Assembly: GCF_013267355.1 (NCBI RefSeq)
Contig: NZ_CP053985.1
Coordinates: 2,356,001 to 2,420,000 of the forward strand
Direction of reading: 5' to 3'
Length of the DNA stretch: 64,000 nt
From: Achromobacter pestifer
GTDB taxonomy: Bacteria; Pseudomonadota; Gammaproteobacteria; Burkholderiales; Burkholderiaceae_B
In this document: positions 57,598 through 64,000 of the stretch, piece by piece
Layout: the number at the start of each line of letters is the position of its first letter
Position numbering within the stretch: the stretch's first letter is position 1
The notes under the pieces: generated by a model
What the model was told of the DNA's origin: nothing
Databases searched by the model: none
The model's input: the letters and a program-made list of their open reading frames with translations, nothing else
Made by a program: the position numbers and the translations under genes

Positions 57598-57816
57598 ATG
57601 GATCCCATTACCCTGCCCCAGCTCGAACAGGCCATCAACTACTGGCGCAATATCTCGCCGTCGGTGGGTGACGAATCCCGCCTGTGCCCCGAGGCTGCCG
57701 CGCTGGCCACGCCTTACGCGCTGATGATCATGGCGCACCGGCGCGAGATCCCCGTCGCAGAACTGAGCGAGCCGGCCCGCGCCGCGCTGGCCGGCTGGGC
57801 CGCCGCCGGCAAGTAA
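57598..57816 (+). CDS. DUF3717 small protein
   Basis: 72 residues: MDPITLPQLEQAINYWRNIS, then ESRLCPEAAALATPYALMI, the conserved block of DUF3717, a Burkholderiales family of unknown function. ATG 57598 is preferred to an in-frame start at 57532, since the family begins here. Single gene, convergent with the SCO1 gene. Confidence 0.85.
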   Translation: MDPITLPQLEQAINYWRNISPSVGDESRLCPEAAALATPYALMIMAHRREIPVAELSEPARAALAGWAAAGK

Positions 57817-57834
57817 GCCAGGGCGACCGTCCGA

Positions 57835-58440
57835 TCAGCCCTTGAGCAGCGCCTTGATGTCCTGCGTCAGGGCTTCCACCCCGATGTTGTTATTGGCCAG
57901 CACGCGCGATTCGCCCTTGCCGTCCAGCAGGTAGAACGCGGCCGTATGGTCCATGGTGTAGCTGCCGTCCTTGGTCGGCGCCTTGGCGTAATAGGCCTTG
58001 AAGGACGCGGCGGCCTTCTTGACCTGGTCCGGCGTGCCGGTCAGCCCCAGAAAGCGCGGATCGAAGGCGGTGACGTACTGCTTGAGGACCTCGGGCGTAT
58101 CGCGCTCGGGATCCACCGAAATCAGCAGCACCTGGACGCGGTCGGCGTCCGGGCCCAGCTTCTTCATGACTTCGGTCAGCTCGGCCAGCGACGTCGGGCA
58201 CACGTCCGGACACTGCGTGAAGCCGAAGAACACGACCACTACCTTGCCGGCGAAATCGGACAGCTGACGCGTCTTGCCGTTGTAGTCGACCAGCTCCATG
58301 GCGCGGCCCAATTGGGTGCCGCTGATGTCGCTGCCCTTGAAGACGGGCTTGCTGTCGCCGCAGGCGGCCAGGGCGGCGGTGACAGCGGCGGCTGCGCCCA
58401 GGCGCAGAACCAGCCGGCGGCTGGTGGAAAACACGGACAT
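57835..58440 (-). CDS. SCO1/SenC copper chaperone for cytochrome c oxidase
   Basis: 201-residue thioredoxin-fold protein that delivers copper to the CuA site of oxidase subunit II. The N-terminal helix ends in AALAACG, a lipobox-like cysteine, so it is probably tethered on the periplasmic side. Copper ligands: CPDVCP and the distant His in TMDHTAAFYLLD. ATG 58440 has GGAGG seven bases upstream; a TTG two codons earlier is rejected. Last gene of the oxidase-assembly cluster. Confidence 0.95.
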   Translation of the reverse strand: MSVFSTSRRLVLRLGAAAAVTAALAACGDSKPVFKGSDISGTQLGRAMELVDYNGKTRQLSDFAGKVVVVFFGFTQCPDVCPTSLAELTEVMKKLGPDADRVQVLLISVDPERDTPEVLKQYVTAFDPRFLGLTGTPDQVKKAAASFKAYYAKAPTKDGSYTMDHTAAFYLLDGKGESRVLANNNIGVEALTQDIKALLKG

Positions 58441-58457
58441 CGACAACCTCCAGGGGA

Positions 58458-59351
58458 TCAGCGCAGCAGGCCGACCCAGTGGTCCACCAGCAGGGCGCCA
58501 AACAGCAGCGCCAGGTAGAGTATGGAAAAACGGAACATGCTGCGCGCCAGCTCATCGCTGTAGGCGCGGTACAGCCGCCACGCGTAGGAAACGAACATGC
58601 CGCCCAGCGCCAGCGCCGACAGCAGATAGAGCTCGCCGCTCATGCGGATGGCGTAGGGCAGCAGCGTCGTGGCGACCAGCGCCACGCTGTACAAGAGGAT
58701 GTGCAGACGCGTGAACTGGTTGCCATGCGTAACCGGCAGCATCGGCAGGCCGGCCTTGGCATAGTCGTGGTTGCGGTAGAGCGCCAGCGCCCAGAAGTGC
58801 GGCGGCGTCCAGATGAAGATGATCAGGACCAGGATCCAGGCCTCGGCCGGCACCGAGTCCGCCACGGTGGCCCAGCCCAGGGCCGGCGGCATGGCGCCCG
58901 ACAGGCCGCCAATGACGATGTTCTGCGGCGTGCGCGGCTTGAGGATGACGGTGTAGATGACGGCGTAGCCCACGAAGGTGGCGAAGGTCAGCCACATGGT
59001 CAGCGGGTTGACCAGGTGATAGAGCACGAACATGCCGGCGCCGCCCAGCAGGCCGGACATGCTCAGCACGTGGAACGCCGAAATCGTGCCGCGTGCGGTG
59101 CCGCGGCGCGCGGTGCGCAACATGCGGGCGTCGATTTCCTGTTCGATCAGGCAATTGATGGCGAAGGCGGCCGCGGCCAGCAGCCAGATGCCGAGGGTGC
59201 CGAACAACACCCGGCGCATGTCGGGAATGCCCGGCGCCGCCAGGAACATGCCGATCACGGCGCAAAACACCGCCAATTGCGTCACGCGCGGCTTGGTGAG
59301 GACGAAATACTGGCGGAACAATCCGGGCTGAGGAGCGGCAATACTGGTCAT
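58458..59351 (-). CDS. ctaB: protoheme IX farnesyltransferase CtaB/CyoE
   Basis: UbiA-family membrane enzyme converting heme B to heme O. 297 residues from ATG 59351 with about 9 hydrophobic helices. The prenyl-diphosphate motif is [19 protein letters not shown]; the first Asp is Glu, as is common in this order. The second region [21 protein letters not shown] is intact. Lies 17 nt upstream of SCO1 and 13 nt downstream of ctaA: clear operon. An upstream in-frame extension to 59408 overlaps ctaA and is rejected. Confidence 0.95.
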   Translation of the reverse strand: MTSIAAPQPGLFRQYFVLTKPRVTQLAVFCAVIGMFLAAPGIPDMRRVLFGTLGIWLLAAAAFAINCLIEQEIDARMLRTARRGTARGTISAFHVLSMSGLLGGAGMFVLYHLVNPLTMWLTFATFVGYAVIYTVILKPRTPQNIVIGGLSGAMPPALGWATVADSVPAEAWILVLIIFIWTPPHFWALALYRNHDYAKAGLPMLPVTHGNQFTRLHILLYSVALVATTLLPYAIRMSGELYLLSALALGGMFVSYAWRLYRAYSDELARSMFRFSILYLALLFGALLVDHWVGLLR

Positions 59352-59364
59352 AGTGGGCCCTATT

Positions 59365-60411
59365 TTAAACGCGCACCGAATTGGGGCCGTAGCCCCCGGC
59401 GGGCGCACGTCCAGCTGTGGACAAACGCACCATCAAAACCACCGCGGCCAGGGTCAGGCCGGCGGCCCCTCCATTGTGCAGCACCGCGATCAACAGCGGC
59501 CACTGGAAAAAGATCGTGGTCAGACCGGTCAGCAACTGCGCGCCCAACAGCGCCAGCATCAACGTAGCCGGGCCGCGCAGGCCAGGCTCGGCGCGCAGGC
59601 GCCAGGCCAGTATGCCCAGGTACAGGAACACCACGAAGGCGAAGTTGCGGTGGACCCAGTGGATCGCGGTCAGCGCCGGCTGGGAAATCATCTCGCCCGA
59701 CGGCAGCTCGCCCAGGGCTCGGATGATCGAATAGCCGCCATGGAAATCCATTTCCGGCACCCATGCGCCGTGGCACATGGGGAAATCCATGCAGGCCAGC
59801 GCGGCGTAATTGGTGCTGACCCAGCCGCCCAGGGTCACCTGCACCAGTAGCAGGGCAAAGCCGCCGGCCACCCAGGGCTTCCAGCGCGCGGCCGCCGCGG
59901 CCACGGCCAGATGCGGACGTTCTCGCGCGGACAGCCAAGTCATCAGCGCCAGCACCGACAGGCCGAACACCAGGTGCGCGGTCACGACGACGGGCATCAG
60001 CTTGTGGGTCACGGTCCAGGCGCCGAACGCACCCTGCACGCAGACCGCGATCAGGGTCACGACCGCCAACCTGGGCGAGCGGCCCAGCTGGCTGCGGTAG
60101 CGCCAGGCCATGTAGACGATGCCGATGATCAGCATGCCCAGGATGGTGCCAACATAGCGGTGGATCATTTCGATCCAGGCCTTGGACAAGGTGACCGGGC
60201 CGAAAGGCATGGCCTGCGATGCTTCGTGGATATCGCCCATCGCGCCCAGCGGCGTCGCGCTGCCGTAGCAGCCGGGCCAGTCGGGGCAGCCCAGGCCGGA
60301 GTCCGTCAACCGCACGAAGGCGCCGAACATGATCAGGTCCAGCGTCAGGAACCAGGTAAAGAAGACGAGCTTGCGATAACGCGCTTTGATGCGTTCGATT
60401 TCCATAAACAT
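59365..60411 (-). CDS. ctaA: heme A synthase CtaA (COX15)
   Basis: Converts heme O to heme A for the aa3 oxidase. 348 residues with about 8 helices. The four heme-ligand histidines of the family appear in [41 protein letters not shown] and [27 protein letters not shown] is the conserved periplasmic loop, including the cysteine pair. ATG at 60411 or two codons on. Confidence 0.95.
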   Translation of the reverse strand: MFMEIERIKARYRKLVFFTWFLTLDLIMFGAFVRLTDSGLGCPDWPGCYGSATPLGAMGDIHEASQAMPFGPVTLSKAWIEMIHRYVGTILGMLIIGIVYMAWRYRSQLGRSPRLAVVTLIAVCVQGAFGAWTVTHKLMPVVVTAHLVFGLSVLALMTWLSARERPHLAVAAAAARWKPWVAGGFALLLVQVTLGGWVSTNYAALACMDFPMCHGAWVPEMDFHGGYSIIRALGELPSGEMISQPALTAIHWVHRNFAFVVFLYLGILAWRLRAEPGLRGPATLMLALLGAQLLTGLTTIFFQWPLLIAVLHNGGAAGLTLAAVVLMVRLSTAGRAPAGGYGPNSVRV

Positions 60412-60470
60412 CCAATCTGCAGCGCCGCGCGCTCCACGCGCGGCGCATTAAAACCATGCCGGCCCGCGGC

Positions 60471-61100
60471 CTAGCCTATTCTCGAGCTGTAGACCAGCTT
60501 GCTGATGTCCTTGCGCACCTTCACGCCATCGGCCTCGGCAGGGTACTGCATCATCAAGTTGCCCAGCGGGTCGATCACCCAGATCGGCGCCTCCAGCCCG
60601 GGCTGGCCCGCGGCCGTATCGCGCGCCAGCAGGAACCGCGCCAATTGGTCGGGATTGACGCGCACCATGACCGTGCCCTTGTAGGCTTCCAGCACCTTGT
60701 CCGGCACGGGCGCATCGTCGGTGATGAACCAGACGCGTGCCAGCCGGTCGACGTTCTTGCCCTGGCTGGCGTGGCTGTTGCGCGCGATGAAGAGCTTGCG
60801 GGCGCAGCTCTCCGGGCAGGCGCCACCATCGGCGGCCACCAGCAGCCACTTGCCCTTCAGGCTCTGCAGGTCGAAAGGCTGGCCGTCCAGCGTGGTCAGG
60901 CGCAATGCCTCGGCCACGGGCATGGGCCGCTGCGGACTCAGGAGCGTGCCGTAATTGCTGGATTCGTCGGGCCACCACTGCGGATTCATGTAGACCACGA
61001 CCGCCGCGACGATGGGCGCCAGCGAGCACAGGAACACCAGCAGCATCGGCATCAAGGAGCGCTTGCGTGCGGGCTTGGTAGAGGAAAGGTCGCGAGCCAC
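60471..61100 (-). CDS. SCO-like membrane protein of the oxidase assembly cluster
   Basis: 209 residues: basic N-terminus, one membrane helix (about 17-37), then a periplasmic thioredoxin-like domain. LKGKWLLVAADGGACPESCARKLF places a CPESC motif where SCO1 has CPxVC, and DDAPVPDKVLEAY and PIWVIDPLGNLMMQYP also follow the fold. A histidine equivalent to the SCO1 copper ligand is not evident, so a thiol-redox rather than copper-transfer role is possible. Located between SURF1 and ctaA. Confidence 0.75.
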   Translation of the reverse strand: MARDLSSTKPARKRSLMPMLLVFLCSLAPIVAAVVVYMNPQWWPDESSNYGTLLSPQRPMPVAEALRLTTLDGQPFDLQSLKGKWLLVAADGGACPESCARKLFIARNSHASQGKNVDRLARVWFITDDAPVPDKVLEAYKGTVMVRVNPDQLARFLLARDTAAGQPGLEAPIWVIDPLGNLMMQYPAEADGVKVRKDISKLVYSSRIG

Positions 61101-61142
61101 TTTGTATCCTGTCGTCTTGCGGGTTAAGAGTCGGCGTCCCGG

Positions 61143-61949
61143 TCAGGCGCCGGGCGCGTTCTGCGCGCGCCGCATGCGCCGGATGGCGCCCCCCAGCACC
61201 ACCAGCCATGCAACGGCGGCAATCGAGGCAAAGGCAAACCACTGTACGGCGTAGGACGTGTTCTGCTGGAAGTCCACGGACGGCTGCGGCCAGTCCCGCA
61301 CCAGGCCGTCGTCCGCGTTGCCCGCCGATTGCGACAGCACCGTGGGCAACAGGGTCAGACCAGTGGATTTGGCGTATGCGTCCAGCGGCAGGTTCTGCAC
61401 CTGCGGCAAGGCGTCGCCAGCCACGGGCAGCGACGCCGGCAAGGCGGACTGCTCCGACCCGCCCAGCGACCAGATCTCGAACAGGCGCGGCACGCGCGGC
61501 GACAGCTCGCCCGTCACCGTCTGCGGCCCTTCGGGCGTGGCGGGCAGCGGCGGCTGCGCGGGACCCTGCCCTTGGATCCCCATGACGCGCGGGACCCAGC
61601 CGCGCAACACCAGCACGGCGCGGCGCGCATCGGCGTCCAGCAGCAGCGGCGTGGCCAGCCAGTAGCCGGGCTTGCCGTCGTGGTTGCGGTTGTCCAGCAG
61701 TACACTGAATTGCGGCAGCCAGACCCCGCTGGCCTGGGCCGAACGCCAGGCGGTCATCTCGGCAGGGTCGGTGGCCGGGGTCAAGGGCAGCGGCGCTTGC
61801 TTGCGGCCCGCTTCGATAGCGGCCAGAATGGCGCGTCGCTCATCGCCGCGGCGCAATTGCCATTGCCCCAGCGATGCCAGGATGACAACGGCGACACCCA
61901 GCAACAGCAAGGCGGCTACCGTGTATCGGGTTGAATGCGGTCGGGCCAT
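61143..61949 (-). CDS. SURF1 family cytochrome oxidase biogenesis protein
   Basis: 268 residues with a membrane helix at each end (about 8-28 and 232-252) and a periplasmic domain between them, the SURF1/Shy1 layout. LGQWQLRRGDERRAIL after helix 1, LDNRNHDGKPGYWLATPLLL and VLVLRGWVPR are the family motifs, as is YAVQWFAFASIA at the last helix. SURF1 helps insert heme A into subunit I. Upstream of the SCO-like gene and in the same direction. Confidence 0.95.
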   Translation of the reverse strand: MARPHSTRYTVAALLLLGVAVVILASLGQWQLRRGDERRAILAAIEAGRKQAPLPLTPATDPAEMTAWRSAQASGVWLPQFSVLLDNRNHDGKPGYWLATPLLLDADARRAVLVLRGWVPRVMGIQGQGPAQPPLPATPEGPQTVTGELSPRVPRLFEIWSLGGSEQSALPASLPVAGDALPQVQNLPLDAYAKSTGLTLLPTVLSQSAGNADDGLVRDWPQPSVDFQQNTSYAVQWFAFASIAAVAWLVVLGGAIRRMRRAQNAPGA

Positions 61950-61960
61950 ATTTCTACAAT
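61931..61960 (+). promoter_or_regulatory. promoter for the DUF2909 small gene
   Basis: TTGAAT (61931-61936), an 18-nt spacer and TACAAT (61955-61960), followed by CGGAGA and the ATG at 61989. The -35 lies inside the first codons of the divergent SURF1 gene. Confidence 0.55.
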
Positions 61961-61988
61961 AACTACTCTGATTCGTCCGGAGACCACC

Positions 61989-62189
61989 ATGCGCGTTTTC
62001 GTCGTCCTGGCCTTTATCGGGATTCTGGCCAGTCTGGCATCGGCCCTGGTCTACCTGATGCGGGACAAGGGAACCACCAGCCGCACGGTCAACGCGCTGA
62101 CGGTGCGCATCGGATTATCGGTGGCCCTGTTCCTGTTCGTGCTGTTCGCCCACCACATGGGCTGGATCGAAAGCACAGGCCTTAGATAG
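61989..62189 (+). CDS. twin-transmembrane DUF2909 protein
   Basis: 66-residue inner-membrane protein with two hydrophobic helices (about 3-23 and 42-60) joined by LMRDKGTTSRTVNALTVRIG. ATG 61989 follows a CGGAGA ribosome site. It is the only plus-strand gene inside the cox cluster, lying between SURF1 and subunit III; this position is common in Burkholderiales. Function unknown, presumably linked to oxidase assembly. Confidence 0.85.
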   Translation: MRVFVVLAFIGILASLASALVYLMRDKGTTSRTVNALTVRIGLSVALFLFVLFAHHMGWIESTGLR

Positions 62190-62240
62190 GCATCCGGGCT
62201 GCGGGTTCCCGGCAATGCATGACGATCACAGATGAGTAAA

Positions 62241-62271
62241 ACGCGCCAGTTCTCGCACAAGAACTGGCGCG
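62241..62271. terminator. bidirectional terminator between DUF2909 gene and subunit III
   Basis: CGCGCCAGTTCT (62242-62253) pairs perfectly with AGAACTGGCGCG (62260-62271). Minus-strand reading is followed by TTTTAC, plus-strand by CTTCATTT, so it can end both converging transcripts. Confidence 0.8.
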
Positions 62272-62293
62272 CTTCATTTGTTCCGCGTAACGC

Positions 62294-63169
62294 TCAGAAC
62301 CAGTACACGAACAGGTACAGGCCCAGCCACACCACGTCCACGAAGTGCCAGTACCAGGCGGCGCCCTCGAAGCCGAAGTGATGATCGGCCGTGAAATGGC
62401 CGCGGATCAGGCGGATCAGGATGACCGTCAGCATGGTCGCGCCCAGCAGCACGTGGAAGCCGTGGAAGCCGGTCAGCATGTAGAACAGCGAGCCGTACGC
62501 GCCCGAATTGAACTTCAGGTTCAGTTCCGTGTAGGCATGGTGATACTCGTACGCCTGACAGGTCACGAACAGGAAGCCCAGGACGACCGTGGCCAGCAGC
62601 CAGAAAATGGTCTTGCCGCGATGGTTTTCGCGCAGTGCGTGGTGGGCGATGGTCAGCGTGACGCCGGAGCTCAGCAACAGCGCGGTGTTGATGGTGGGCA
62701 GCCAGAAGGGGCCGACGGTCTGGAAGTGCTCGACCACGCCGGCCGGGCCGAAGTTCGGCCACACCGCCTGGAAGTCGGGCCACAGCATCAGGCGGTGATC
62801 CATGTCGCCCAGCCACGGCGTGGTGATGGTGCGCGTGTACCAGAGGGCGCCGAAGAACGCCGCGAAGAACATGACTTCCGAGAAAATGAACCAGCTCATG
62901 CCCCAACGGTAGGAACCGTCGATGCGCTTGCTGTTCAGGCCGATCTCGGATTCGTGGATGGCGTCGCCGAACCAGTAATACAACACCACGATCAGGCCGA
63001 TGAAGCCCCCCAGCAGGGTCCATTTGGCCCAGCTGACGCCGTTGATCCAGGCCGCGGCGCTCAGGCCCATGAACAGCAGCGCCACAGCCGTACGCACGGG
63101 ATGACCCGAATCGGCGGGCACGAAGTAGTACGGTGCCTCTTTACCTTGAACCGAGTGGCTTGCACTCAT
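62294..63169 (-). CDS. ctaE: cytochrome c oxidase subunit III
   Basis: 291-residue subunit III of the aa3-type terminal oxidase, with seven hydrophobic helices. FVPADSGHPVRTAVALLFMG at the start, SEVMFFAAFFGALWYTR with the conserved Glu, and FYMLTGFHGFHVLLGA and AWYWHFVDVVWLGLYLFVYW near the end are hallmarks. GGGAG precedes the ATG at 63169. A terminator follows. Confidence 0.97.
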   Translation of the reverse strand: MSASHSVQGKEAPYYFVPADSGHPVRTAVALLFMGLSAAAWINGVSWAKWTLLGGFIGLIVVLYYWFGDAIHESEIGLNSKRIDGSYRWGMSWFIFSEVMFFAAFFGALWYTRTITTPWLGDMDHRLMLWPDFQAVWPNFGPAGVVEHFQTVGPFWLPTINTALLLSSGVTLTIAHHALRENHRGKTIFWLLATVVLGFLFVTCQAYEYHHAYTELNLKFNSGAYGSLFYMLTGFHGFHVLLGATMLTVILIRLIRGHFTADHHFGFEGAAWYWHFVDVVWLGLYLFVYWF

Positions 63170-63207
63170 GGCTTTCTCCCTGGTACAGATTTATAGAATT
63201 AAGTGAT

Positions 63208-63432
63208 TCAAGTCAGGCTGGAAACGGCCCAACGCACAATTAATACCAGCACAGTAACGAAGATGGCCGCTGCCAGCAGCCCCGCCACGATCACATGGAC
63301 CGGGTTGAGCTTGGCGACGTCTTCCCGGTGGCCCGCGCCCTTGCGCACGCCGAAGAATCCCCACGCCACCGCCTTCATGGTCTGAAGGAAGCTCAGCTTG
63401 CGCTGAGAGGTTTCGCGGAGATCGTCGCTCAT
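63208..63432 (-). CDS. DUF2970 small membrane protein
   Basis: 74 residues: amphipathic N-terminus with FLQTMKAVAWGFFGVRKG, the DUF2970 signature, and one C-terminal membrane helix (about 47-68). Always near cytochrome oxidase genes in this order; role unknown. Between the 41-residue protein and subunit III. Confidence 0.88.
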   Translation of the reverse strand: MSDDLRETSQRKLSFLQTMKAVAWGFFGVRKGAGHREDVAKLNPVHVIVAGLLAAAIFVTVLVLIVRWAVSSLT

Positions 63433-63441
63433 GGCCTGCGC

Positions 63442-63567
63442 CTAGCTGACGGCAACGCCGGACAACAGGGCCGAGCCGCGCAGCACGGTCCAGGCAAACA
63501 CGGCGATGACGAAAACCAGCAGGACCAGACCTGCGATCTTGTTGCGGCGGCGCTGCTCGGGTGTCAT
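63442..63567 (-). CDS. cytochrome oxidase small assembly protein (41 residues)
   Basis: A short frame from ATG 63567 to TAG at 63442: MTPEQRRRNKIAGLVLLVFV, a membrane helix (about 11-33) and the end LRGSALLSGVAVS. A basic N-terminus followed by one helix, in the gap after subunit I, matches the small protein regularly annotated there in Burkholderiales. Ends 9 nt before the DUF2970 gene. Confidence 0.8.
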   Translation of the reverse strand: MTPEQRRRNKIAGLVLLVFVIAVFAWTVLRGSALLSGVAVS

Positions 63568-63598
63568 TGCTGTGCTACCTGGAACATGAAAGGCTGCT

Positions 63599-64000
63599 TC
63601 ACTTCACTTCGGGCGGGGTTTCGAAAGTATGGAACGGCGCCGGCGACGGCACGGTCCATTCCAGGCCTTCGGCGCCTTCCCACGGCTTGGCCGAGGCGAC
63701 GTCGCCCTTGCCCCTGTAGCAGCGCACCATCGCCCAAAGGAAGATCAGCTGCGACAGGCCGAACCAGAACGCGCCAATGGTGGCCATCTGGTGGAACGTC
63801 GTGAACTGGCCGGCGTAGTCGGCGTAGCGGCGCGGCATGCCTGCCAGGCCCAGGAAGTGCATCGGGAAGAAGGTGACGTTGAACGAGATCAGCGTCGACC
63901 AGAAGTGCAGCTTGCCCAGCTTTTCGCTGTACATGCGGCCCGTCCACTTGGGCACCCAGTAGTAGGCGCCGGCAAACAGCGCGAACAGCGAGCCCGCCAC
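63599..64000 (-). CDS. ctaD: cytochrome c oxidase subunit I (C-terminal part; N-terminus beyond the window)
   Basis: The frame enters from the right edge and ends at 63599, giving the last ~133 residues of a ~530-residue protein. GAYYWVPKWTGRMYSEKLGKLHFW, FFPMHFLGLAGMPRRYADYAGQF and the last helix are typical of heme-copper oxidase subunit I C-termini. The catalytic heme and CuB ligands lie outside the window. The end, EWTVPSPAPFHTFETPPEVK, is normal for the family. Confidence 0.97.
   Translation of the reverse strand: MAGSLFALFAGAYYWVPKWTGRMYSEKLGKLHFWSTLISFNVTFFPMHFLGLAGMPRRYADYAGQFTTFHQMATIGAFWFGLSQLIFLWAMVRCYRGKGDVASAKPWEGAEGLEWTVPSPAPFHTFETPPEVK

Overview
This is a GC-rich stretch (most coding DNA looks about two-thirds G+C) from the chromosome of a betaproteobacterium of the order Burkholderiales. 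The gene content and synteny (hut genes, panB, a PhaM-type granule protein, DUF2970, DUF3717 and DUF2909 small proteins, and a cox cluster with SCO1, CtaB, CtaA and SURF1) fit the Alcaligenaceae. Achromobacter or a close Bordetella relative is my best guess; it is inferred from gene content, not from a marker gene. I see no rRNA, tRNA, CRISPR array or insertion sequence.

Layout. 1-6094 (minus): histidine utilisation genes hutH (3' end cut by the window), an NCS1 permease, hutU, hutD and hutC, with a perfect 16-bp HutC-type palindrome in front of hutU. 6248-7733 (plus): formaldehyde detoxification pair frmR-frmA with its own operator and promoter. 7902-9824: secreted 5'-nucleotidase. 9847-11960: two LPS/glycan genes. 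12282-24318: mixed metabolism (panB, a DUF697-type GTPase, two ornithine-cyclodeaminase family genes, a D-carbamoylase, Lrp and LysR regulators, dkgB, a spermidine-synthase-like protein, UspA, a TerC protein and a CPA2 antiporter). 24497-27545: tandem DUF1254/DUF1214 paralogues. 27593-32042: a small catabolic cluster (SDR, beta-keto acid cleavage enzyme, branched-chain-type binding protein) facing a Crp/Fnr regulator, then ohr. 32098-34118: MFS exporter and divergent AraC regulator.

The outstanding region is 34176-47568 (minus strand). It is a complete capsule operon with the gene order of the Salmonella Typhi Vi-antigen locus: tviB, tviD, tviE, vexA, vexB, vexC, vexD, vexE, then a pectate-lyase-like gene. 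Departures from the Typhi locus are that tviC (the C4-epimerase) and tviA are absent; the exporter ATPase VexC has lost Walker A, the ABC signature, a normal Walker B and the H-loop; the permease VexB carries a cytoplasmic N-terminal extension of about 195 residues; and the lyase has glutamine where polysaccharide lyase family 1 enzymes have a catalytic arginine. Upstream lies 570 bp of AT-rich DNA (about 39% G+C over 47701-48060, hand counted) with a 32-nt interrupted palindrome.

48140-55889 supplies sugar nucleotides around the capsule genes: glmS and glmU make UDP-GlcNAc, the substrate of TviB, and ugd makes UDP-glucuronate; a GT4 glycosyltransferase, an Lrp regulator and an MFS pump lie between. 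55965-57816 holds phaM, a glycine-zipper protein and a DUF3717 protein. 57835-64000 is the cytochrome c oxidase assembly and structural cluster: SCO1, CtaB, CtaA, a SCO-like membrane protein, SURF1, subunit III, DUF2970, a 41-residue small protein and subunit I (5' end cut by the window). The Cox11/CtaG gene commonly found between subunits I and III is not there.
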